Origin: Clostridia bacterium
GTDB lineage: Bacteria > Bacillota_A > Clostridia > Lachnospirales > Cellulosilyticaceae
Direction of reading: 5' to 3'
Assembly (NCBI GenBank): GCA_029239935.1
Contig: JARBTY010000016.1
Location: 1 to 28,830, forward strand
Length of the DNA stretch: 28,830 nucleotides
This document shows positions 1-5,441 of this stretch, piece after piece. Positions within the stretch are counted from its first letter, which is position 1, and the number at the start of each line of letters is the position of its first letter. The notes beneath the pieces were generated by a model. It ran no database searches. It had not been told where the DNA came from and worked only from the letters and a program-made list of their open reading frames with translations. The position numbers were made by a program, and so were the translations under genes.

Positions 1-1
1 C

Positions 2-322
2 ATTCCTGGGATTATCTTTATTATGATTCCATGGAGAACTTGGCAAGTGACGCTTGCACAGATGCAGCTACCTGCGTTCGCTTTTGGAGTCACCTATACT
101 TTTTCACAACACAAAATCACACTGGATGTAGGTGAATCAAAAGAAGAGATGCCATGGGATTTATTTATTCAGATTAAAGAAACGAAGAATGATTTTAGAT
201 TTTTTGTAGATACTGTCAGGGCGCAGCTTATTCCCAAACATAATTTTTCTAAAGAAGAGTTAGGGGTATTTAAGCGTATTGCAGCACAGGCTACAGAAAA
301 AGAGGTTTGCAAATTCAAATAA
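2..322 (+). CDS. YcxB-like family protein, C-terminal part (5' end outside window)
   Basis: The reading frame is open to the left edge, so this is the tail of a longer gene; the internal ATG at 23 is probably not the start. The first visible residues are hydrophobic (IPGIIFIMIPW), fitting the end of a membrane segment. A soluble domain follows, with alternating strands, a PWDLFIQIKET stretch, and IPKHNFSKEELGVFKRI near the end. That ending resembles the C-terminal domain of YcxB-like proteins, in which an IPKR.F motif is followed by an acidic helix. The function of that family is not established. The next gene starts 22 bases after the stop, so the two are probably co-transcribed. The family call rests on motif recall only. 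Confidence 0.55.
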   Translation: MPGIIFIMIPWRTWQVTLAQMQLPAFAFGVTYTFSQHKITLDVGESKEEMPWDLFIQIKETKNDFRFFVDTVRAQLIPKHNFSKEELGVFKRIAAQATEKEVCKFK

Positions 323-344
323 GTTAAGAGGAAAGAAGGTTTAT

Positions 345-1325
345 ATGAAAAAATTATTTCACCTGTCCACCGTGCCGAGACAACTTGAATGGTTTGAAAA
401 TAATTGGAGTGATATAGAAGCATTTATCCTCAAAAATAATATGGATGGTATTGAACTGGGGTTAACAGTAGATTATGACATTTCTCAAATCCCAGCCCAT
501 ATTGTAGAAGGCGTACATTTATCCTTTTATCCAATGTGGCTGGATTTTTGGAAAGGCGATTTGGAGAAAGTAAAAGCTGTTTTAGGAAATCAAGAGGCTG
601 TTGAGCAGTATTACGGTGGTTATGATAAACAAGTTATTATAGACTCTTATAAGTTGCAGTATCAAAGAGCTAAAGCTTTAGGCGCTAAATACATGGTATT
701 TCATATCAGTCATGTACTCATAGAAGACTCTTTTACATTTAAGTATCAGTATTCTGATGAAGAAGTAGTACAGGCTAGTATAGAGCTTATTAATGAGGTA
801 TTTGAAGAAGAGGCGGATGGTCCCTTGTTACTGCTTGAAAATCTTTGGTGGCCTGGGCTTACCTATTTGAGAGCTGATTTGGTAGAGCAACTGATGACAG
901 CTATTAACTATCCTAACAAAGGCTGCCTACTGGATGTTTCACATCTCATCTTAACCAATCCCAAGATCGCTACAGAGCACCAAGCTTTTGAGTATATTAA
1001 AAAAGTTATAGAGGGTTTGGGAGAGACTCAAAAGTATATAAAAGGTGTTCATCTCAATAAAACCTTACCGAAATATTACATGCAAAGAGATCATCTTTAT
1101 ACTTTGCAAAAATATCAGTCAGCTAGAGATAAGCATATTAAAAATAGAATTTTAAAAACTCATATTCAGCAAATGGATGGTCATCAGCCATTTGATCATG
1201 AGGTTGTGCAAGACATCATTGCCTTGATCAATCCCGAGTTTTGCGTGTATGAAACAGCTCCGCAATCCAAACATGAATTGTCTTATTTTATAAAAAAACA
1301 AAATATTGCCTTAGGTTTTATCTAA
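345..1325 (+). CDS. Sugar phosphate isomerase/epimerase-like TIM-barrel protein
   Basis: This is a 326-residue protein. The ATG at 345 is chosen because a GAGGAAAGAAGG ribosome binding site lies just upstream; the frame stays open further 5' but only over the end of the preceding gene. The sequence has the alternating pattern of a xylose-isomerase-like TIM barrel. Likely metal or substrate residues sit at strand ends: E37 (DGIELGL), H58 (GVHLS), H120 and H123 (VFHISH), E165 (LLLENL), D197 and H200 (LDVSH), H236 (GVHLN) and a Glu in VYET near the C-terminus. These are typical positions in the AP-endonuclease-2/sugar isomerase superfamily. The substrate cannot be told from sequence. It closes the operon with the YcxB-like gene and is followed by a strong terminator. 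The superfamily call is fairly safe; any specific reaction would be a guess. Confidence 0.7.
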   Translation: MKKLFHLSTVPRQLEWFENNWSDIEAFILKNNMDGIELGLTVDYDISQIPAHIVEGVHLSFYPMWLDFWKGDLEKVKAVLGNQEAVEQYYGGYDKQVIIDSYKLQYQRAKALGAKYMVFHISHVLIEDSFTFKYQYSDEEVVQASIELINEVFEEEADGPLLLLENLWWPGLTYLRADLVEQLMTAINYPNKGCLLDVSHLILTNPKIATEHQAFEYIKKVIEGLGETQKYIKGVHLNKTLPKYYMQRDHLYTLQKYQSARDKHIKNRILKTHIQQMDGHQPFDHEVVQDIIALINPEFCVYETAPQSKHELSYFIKKQNIALGFI

Positions 1326-1326
1326 T

Positions 1327-1376
1327 AAAAGTCCTTATGCAGCTTTAATAAGCCGTATAAGGACTTTTATTTATTT
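1327..1376 (+). terminator. Rho-independent terminator after the TIM-barrel gene
   Basis: A perfect 12-bp stem, AAAAGTCCTTAT (1327-1338) with ATAAGGACTTTT (1357-1368), is followed by a T-rich run ATTTATTTTTT. It begins one base after the stop codon and ends the ycxB-like/TIM-barrel transcript. Confidence 0.9.
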
Positions 1377-1419
1377 TTTCTCAAACGGTCTCTAAAATTA
1401 CTGACTTATAATTTAAAAC

Positions 1420-1448
1420 TTGACACAATTATCCATTTTATATATAAT
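1420..1448 (+). promoter_or_regulatory. Consensus sigma-A promoter of the NlpC/P60 gene
   Basis: TTGACA at 1420-1425 and TATAAT at 1443-1448 are both perfect matches and are separated by the optimal 17 bp. The start codon is about 90 bases downstream, giving a 5' leader of about 80 bases. This predicts strong housekeeping expression. Confidence 0.88.
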
Positions 1449-1538
1449 AAGTTTGTAACAATTAGTTAATATATTTCTTGCAAACTATTTATCTATCAAT
1501 ACATAATATAAACGAACATTCTTAAGGAGGACGTATAG

Positions 1539-2492
1539 ATGCGATTACAGAAGATATTACTAGGGACTGTTATGATGGCTATGACAGCTATTATTCCAAG
1601 TTTGGCCTATGGACAAGCCTATGGCACTGTGGCAACAGGCACGCTTAATGTAAGAGAAGGGGCTTCAACAGATTCCAGAATTCTACAGCAAGTGGGGGTA
1701 GGTGTACCAGTAGAGATCGTTGCAGAACAAAACGATTGGTTAAAGCTTGTATTAAAAGATGATTCCAGAGCTTATGTAAAATCAGAGTACATAGCAGTAC
1801 ATAGAGTAGTCGCAACTGCAGAAGTTAATGGAGGTCTTAACGTAAGGGATTATCCATCCACGGAAAAGGGAGAAATTATTGGAAAGTTTTATCAAGGAGA
1901 TGAAATCTCTGTTCACTATAAAGTGGGAGATTGGTATAAAATAAGCCAAGAGGGCTTTGAAGGATTTGTACATAAAGATTTTGTAAAAGAAGAGATGCTT
2001 AAATATTTGTCAACTAAGGCACTTGCAGATGTTAAAAGAGTGACTGTTACACAAGAGCAATTTAATAAACCAGTTAAACCACAAAGCAGAAAAGTGCAAA
2101 ATGCATCTGTTTCGAAATCTAGTGGGTTAGGGGATTCAATTGTAGCTTATGCCAAACAATTCTTAGGGAATCCTTATGTCTATGGAGGCAGTAGTTTAAC
2201 CAATGGGACTGACTGTTCTGGTTTTACACAGCAAATCATGAGAAACTTTGGAATCAGTATTCAAAGAAGCTCTGGCATGCAATACGCTAACAGCGGGTAT
2301 CAAGTAAGTTCAGATAACCTTCAAAAAGGAGATCTATTATTTTATGGTTATTCAGGACATGTATCTCATGTAGCCATCTATATCGGCGGTGGAAAGATTA
2401 TTCATGCGAATGATGAGAGAACAGGGATTATTATTAGTAATGCTTTTTCTAGCGGCAGTAAGCCATTTATTGGGGCCAAGAGGGTTTTATAG
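1539..2492 (+). CDS. Secreted SH3-SH3-NlpC/P60 cell-wall endopeptidase
   Basis: A 317-residue exported peptidoglycan hydrolase, predicted to cut the stem peptide next to D-glutamyl residues as NlpC/P60 enzymes do. Residues 1-25 form a signal peptide with likely cleavage after AYG. Two bacterial SH3 repeats follow, about 29-87 (TLNVREGAST) and 93-150 (GLNVRDYPST), expected to bind the wall. After a Ser/Lys-rich linker (about 170-195), the catalytic domain covers about 198-317. The triad is visible as C226 (TDCSGF), H277 (SHVAIYIG) and H289 (IIHAN), so the enzyme looks active. AAGGAGG precedes the ATG. The gene stands alone, with a consensus promoter before it and a hairpin behind, so housekeeping wall turnover is likelier than a phage lysin role; a spore-related role cannot be excluded. 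Confidence 0.9.
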   Translation: MRLQKILLGTVMMAMTAIIPSLAYGQAYGTVATGTLNVREGASTDSRILQQVGVGVPVEIVAEQNDWLKLVLKDDSRAYVKSEYIAVHRVVATAEVNGGLNVRDYPSTEKGEIIGKFYQGDEISVHYKVGDWYKISQEGFEGFVHKDFVKEEMLKYLSTKALADVKRVTVTQEQFNKPVKPQSRKVQNASVSKSSGLGDSIVAYAKQFLGNPYVYGGSSLTNGTDCSGFTQQIMRNFGISIQRSSGMQYANSGYQVSSDNLQKGDLLFYGYSGHVSHVAIYIGGGKIIHANDERTGIIISNAFSSGSKPFIGAKRVL

Positions 2493-2557
2493 TATAAAGA
2501 GTGTAGATAACGGTTGATGGGATTTTACTTTGACCGATTAGAATAGAGTGAATTTTT

Positions 2558-2590
2558 AGGGGGGCCTTTTGGGGCTTCCCTTATTTGTGT
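2558..2590 (+). terminator. GC-rich hairpin after the NlpC/P60 gene, probable terminator
   Basis: AGGGGGGCC (2558-2566) pairs with GGCTTCCCT (2573-2581) over 9 bp including two G-U pairs, with a 6-base loop, followed by TATTTGTGT. The T-run is poor, so termination may be incomplete. Confidence 0.5.
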
Positions 2591-2607
2591 CTGAAAAGAA
2601 GTAAATA

Positions 2608-2624
2608 GGTGACTTGGAGTCACC
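2608..2624. repeat. Perfect 7-bp palindrome GGTGACT-TGG-AGTCACC
   Basis: Two perfect 7-base arms (2608-2614 and 2618-2624) flank a TGG centre, followed by CAAAAAA. There is no T-run on the plus strand. It lies in the 323-base gap between the NlpC/P60 gene (ending 2492) and the lipoprotein gene (starting 2816). It could be an operator for the downstream gene or a small structural hairpin. Apart from this palindrome, the hairpin at 2558 and a weak promoter near 2684, I see nothing in the gap. Confidence 0.45.
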
Positions 2625-2683
2625 CAAAAAATAGCACTGCCAAGGCAATCCATACGTGTAGTCGTTGCACAGACAATAATTTC

Positions 2684-2712
2684 TTGAAAATTCTTAAATT
2701 AAAGTATAAAAT
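2684..2712 (+). promoter_or_regulatory. Possible promoter of the small lipoprotein gene
   Basis: TTGAAA (2684-2689) and TAAAAT (2707-2712) are 17 bp apart, about 100 bases before the start codon. An overlapping TATAAA at 2705 would give 15-bp spacing. Moderate match only. Confidence 0.4.
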
Positions 2713-2815
2713 AAGATAGAATCAAAAAATTACCTACAATATCATCATATTAGAGTGAAAATCTATTAGGTACAATGAAATGAAAGTAAATTCAAGCTAG
2801 TTAGGAGTGAGCTTA

Positions 2816-3298
2816 ATGGAAAAGACCTTAGCATTATTTCTGGCTCTGTTAGTGGCATTGGGTTTTATAGGATGTAACGCCTATGATAATAAAGAAGAAG
2901 TAGCAATTGATTTCATAAATTCATATTATTCACAATATGAAAAAAAGGATGATTTAGAGGAGCTGACTAAATCTCAGCTCTATCATACTAAAATAGACGC
3001 CTTCGTCGTCCAAATTTTTGGTGACCTCTTGACTGAAAAGGGTAAAGAAAAACTGGCAGCAAATAGAATAATACCAAAATTGGATGTACTGGATTCAAAC
3101 ATCAATAAAGCAACAGCATCCAACTTCAAATTCGAGGAGGCTGATAATTACCCTGAGGGGACACTATCTTTTAGAGCACTAATAACAAATGCGTACGATG
3201 ATAGTAGCGAATCAGAATTTGAAGTTACTGGTTTGATAAGGATTGTTGATGATAATGAAAAATATAGGGTAGATAATTTTAAGATAACTAATAAATAA
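2816..3298 (+). CDS. Small predicted lipoprotein, function unknown
   Basis: This 160-residue protein is not a family I recognise. The ATG at 2816 is preferred over the in-frame GTG at 2807 because AGGAG (2802-2806) directly abuts the GTG but sits 9 bases before the ATG. The N-terminus MEKTLALFLALLVALGFIGC is a short lipoprotein signal, with Cys20 as the probable lipidated residue; Phe at position -3 of the lipobox is slightly atypical. The mature part is acidic, with helical (about 30-80) and strand-rich (about 95-155) segments. Its end, RIVDDNEKYRVDNFKIT, resembles the closing strands of NTF2-like or DUF4878-type lipoproteins, but that is only an impression. It lies alone between the NlpC/P60 gene and the AEC permease and is probably attached to the outer face of the membrane. 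Confidence 0.65.
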   Translation: MEKTLALFLALLVALGFIGCNAYDNKEEVAIDFINSYYSQYEKKDDLEELTKSQLYHTKIDAFVVQIFGDLLTEKGKEKLAANRIIPKLDVLDSNINKATASNFKFEEADNYPEGTLSFRALITNAYDDSSESEFEVTGLIRIVDDNEKYRVDNFKITNK

Positions 3299-3358
3299 TA
3301 TGATGTGAATTGGTGATTTGTAATATAAAAACGCAGTAGTAATAAGGAGATGTAGATT

Positions 3359-4294
3359 ATGGAGGAAGTGCTAAGAAGGTTGTTGCCTATTTTTTTGTTG
3401 ATGGGGATTGGTTTTTTTGCAAAATGGAAAAAATTATTTTCAGATATGTTTATCGAAGGTTTGAAGACGTTGATTATAGGAGTTGCGTTGCCGGCTGTTT
3501 TGTTTGATGCATTTTCGACGATGACGCTTGAGGTGTCGTATCTAGTACTTTTTGGGTTAATTTTTATTTATTGTGGGTTGCTGTATGGAATTGGAAGTGT
3601 ATTACATAAGGTGTTTCCGAAGACTTTTGGAATGTTTTATACGAAGGGGTATATGACGGGATTTGAATTTGGGATGATTGGGGTCGGTCTTTTTGGTGCC
3701 ATCTGGGGAATGGAGCAGCTGCCGGTTATCATGCTTATTGGCTTTGGGCATGAGCTGTTTATCTGGTTCTTTTATGTACCACTGATTGCGAGATCCGAGG
3801 AGAAGTCTTTTAGCCTTACGAAAACTATTGGGCAATTTTTAAAGACGCCGACGATTATTGCCATTGTCTTAGGGGTAGCAGCGAATCTTACGGGAATCCG
3901 TCCTCTGATGAATGAGCATGTTATTGGTCAAAGCCTGCTTGCGGTTATAACATTTCTCAAGCCGCTGACGTCACCGCTGATTCTAATTGTCATCGGGTAT
4001 ACAATGGTCTTTCAGCGTACACACCTTCGCAAAGCAGTAACCTATATTTTATCACGGTTTGTACTGGTGATGGGGCTTGGTACACTGGTGCTGTTTGCTA
4101 TAATACGTCTGATTCCTGACTTGGATGCGCTGTTTATCCAGGCTTTTTACGCTTTTATTTTATTGCCGGCACCCTACATCCTTCCACTGTATATTCAGAA
4201 GCAAGAAGAGGTAGATTTTTTCACACAGCTGCTGGTATATTCGACAGCAGTATCATTTATCGGCTACGGTATTCTGGTTGGGGTGAGTGTTTAA
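3359..4294 (+). CDS. AEC-family (auxin efflux carrier type) permease
   Basis: A 311-residue membrane protein with about ten hydrophobic segments across its length. The N-terminal part (LLPIFLLMGIGFFAKWKK, then LKTLIIGVALPAVLFDAF) is the typical opening of AEC transporters, with the Pro-containing ALPAVLF helix. A second half-repeat starts near residue 160 (TPTIIAIVLGVAANLTGI). Bacterial AEC proteins include malate permeases of malolactic and related pathways; the substrate here is unknown. AAGGAGA precedes the ATG. It is convergent with the regulator gene of the citrate island, so a link to organic-acid transport is possible but is inference. Its base composition differs from its neighbours: two 60-base lines I counted gave 43% and 50% GC against roughly a third nearby. 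This could reflect transfer. Confidence 0.85.
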   Translation: MEEVLRRLLPIFLLMGIGFFAKWKKLFSDMFIEGLKTLIIGVALPAVLFDAFSTMTLEVSYLVLFGLIFIYCGLLYGIGSVLHKVFPKTFGMFYTKGYMTGFEFGMIGVGLFGAIWGMEQLPVIMLIGFGHELFIWFFYVPLIARSEEKSFSLTKTIGQFLKTPTIIAIVLGVAANLTGIRPLMNEHVIGQSLLAVITFLKPLTSPLILIVIGYTMVFQRTHLRKAVTYILSRFVLVMGLGTLVLFAIIRLIPDLDALFIQAFYAFILLPAPYILPLYIQKQEEVDFFTQLLVYSTAVSFIGYGILVGVSV

Positions 4295-4368
4295 TATAGG
4301 AGACAGAATGGGCATATGGTGTAGAGATATAAATTAATACCCTAAGGGGGAGTTTTGGACGTCAAATG

Positions 4369-4426
4369 AAAATCGATAGGATTACTGGAAACACAGTTAT
4401 CCTATCGATTTTTTTATTCTTTTTAT
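4369..4426. terminator. Long hairpin terminator after the AEC gene
   Basis: A 19-bp stem with one mismatch pairs 4369-4387 with 4394-4412 (AAAATCGATAGGAT arm) around the loop GAAACA. It is followed by TTTATTCTTTTT on the plus strand. The arms are AAAA/TTTT flanked, so it can also act on leftward transcripts. Confidence 0.88.
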
Positions 4427-4429
4427 GTT

Positions 4430-4460
4430 AAAAGCAGATAGATTTTTCCTATCTGCTTTT
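4430..4460 (-). terminator. Hairpin terminator of the response-regulator gene
   Basis: A perfect 12-bp stem AAAAGCAGATAG (4430-4441) / CTATCTGCTTTT (4449-4460) overlaps the stop codon of the leftward regulator gene. Read on the minus strand, the stem ends in TTTT. The adjoining hairpin at 4369-4412 gives a second barrier, so the convergent pair is insulated twice. Confidence 0.75.
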
Positions 4461-5160
4461 AGTCATCGTCAATAGTAAAAAAATAGCCTACACCCCAAAC
4501 TGTTCTTAAATAATGGGGTTTTTTGGGGTTGTCTTCTATCTTGGATCTTAGGTGACGTATGTATACCATAATCGTATTATCATCGACAATAGAATTGTTC
4601 CATATATTTTCATACAATTGCTCTTTGGTAAAAACTTGTTTTGTATTTTCTAGAAAGAATTTTATTAACTTAATTTCTTTGGATGAAAGAGATATCTCTA
4701 CGTTATTTTTATATAACCTATAGGTTTGATAATCGAAGATAAATGGACCACAAGTCAGTTGTTTGGTATTTGAATTTTTGAGTTGATCTTTTTTGCTTCT
4801 TCGCAAATGCGCTTTTGTACGTGCACTTAACTCAGCGGGGCTAAAAGGTTTGGTGATATAGTCATCAGCGCCAAGTTCTAGACCTAATACTTTATCAGCC
4901 TCATCTTTTTTACCACTTAGCAATATGATGGGAATGTTGATATTTATATCATGAATGCGTTTTAATAAATCTAATCCATTGGTATCTCCAAGCATAATAT
5001 CCAGAAAAATCAAATCATATGAATGAGTACGTAATAAAAATAATGCATCCGAATCAGAGGATGCTTCTGTAACAGACATGCTGCTATATTTAAGAGTTGT
5101 GTTGACTAGTTTTCGTACGGCCTGGTCATCATCAATTATTAAAACTTGGGGTTTTTCCAT
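4459..5160 (-). CDS. OmpR/PhoB-family response regulator, probable regulator of the citrate operon
   Basis: A 233-residue cytoplasmic DNA-binding regulator. The ATG at 5160 is chosen because AGGTGG lies five bases before it; the GTG nine bases further out falls inside that ribosome binding site. The receiver domain (about 4-118) has the acidic pocket D10-D12, phosphoacceptor D54 (IFLDIML), switch S82 and K104 (ITKPF). The C-terminal winged helix (about 135-230) has SSKEIKLIKFF, the recognition-helix region DDNTIMVYIRHLRSKIE and the closing LRTVWGVGYFF wing, all typical of the OmpR family. No kinase gene follows it; the only kinase nearby is the divergent hybrid kinase at 5442. I infer that it is the output partner for that kinase and controls the cit-tct operon, possibly through the 11-bp repeats between them. 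Confidence 0.9.
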   Translation of the reverse strand: MEKPQVLIIDDDQAVRKLVNTTLKYSSMSVTEASSDSDALFLLRTHSYDLIFLDIMLGDTNGLDLLKRIHDININIPIILLSGKKDEADKVLGLELGADDYITKPFSPAELSARTKAHLRRSKKDQLKNSNTKQLTCGPFIFDYQTYRLYKNNVEISLSSKEIKLIKFFLENTKQVFTKEQLYENIWNNSIVDDNTIMVYIRHLRSKIEDNPKKPHYLRTVWGVGYFFTIDDD

Positions 5161-5441
5161 AGCTACCACCTGTTTCGTATCATATTATTTTAAACATGTA
5201 AGTGAAGTTGAGATTAAGATAAGAATAGTATTTTGACAACATTCAACAAATAATTATTTAGTTCTTAAAAAAAATTAAGAAATTATTCAGAAATTATTAA
5301 GGTTTAATAGTTATCATAGTATTAATAAACAAAATAATGCGTTTAAATGATAATAATTAGTATACAATTGAGTATAACAAATGTTGAGAAAAAATGCAAT
5401 TTATTTGGTATACGCAGTACTTATTCGGAGGCAATGACATA
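5161..5441. promoter_or_regulatory. Divergent control region between the regulator gene and the kinase/citrate operon
   Basis: This very AT-rich 281-base gap must hold promoters for both directions. Rightwards there is TTGACA at 5233-5238 with only a weak -10 (TATTTA, 16 bp downstream). Other -10-like boxes without good -35 partners are TATCAT 5312-5317, TATACA 5361-5366 and TATAAC 5373-5378, the pattern expected of an activated promoter. Leftwards, a TATGAT box near 5178-5183 lies about 20 bases before the regulator's start codon. The inverted repeat TTCTTAA (5262-5268) / TTAAGAA (5275-5281) and tandem 11-bp repeats (5274-5306) are the most operator-like elements. I see no sigma-54 consensus. 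Confidence 0.55.
5274..5306. repeat. Three tandem 11-bp direct repeats, candidate response-regulator operator
   Basis: Units ATTAAGAAATT (5274-5284), ATTCAGAAATT (5285-5295) and ATTAAGGTTTA (5296-5306) follow one another without gaps. The first two match at 10 of 11 positions and the third matches the first at 7 of 11. An 11-bp period puts the same face of the helix in register for dimers of OmpR/PhoB-type regulators, and such a regulator is encoded next door. A -10-like TATCAT lies 5 bases past the last unit, as in pho-box promoters. Confidence 0.5.

Noticed and set aside
1539..2492. NlpC/P60 protein as a phage lysin
   Set aside because: There is a signal peptide, a housekeeping promoter and no phage gene nearby, so a host wall hydrolase is more likely.
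5278..5298. The repeated AGAAATTATT as a CRISPR or satellite array
   Set aside because: The copies are adjacent with one base between them and only two are nearly identical, so there are no spacers; an operator is the better reading.
5394..5441. Upstream ATG at 5394 as the start of the sensor kinase
   Set aside because: It would add 16 residues before the membrane helix and lacks a ribosome binding site, while the ATG at 5442 has CGGAGG.
5161..5441. Sigma-54 promoter before the kinase, suggested by its NtrB-like H-box
   Set aside because: I found no GG and GC pair with the required spacing, and the nearby regulator is OmpR-type without an AAA domain.
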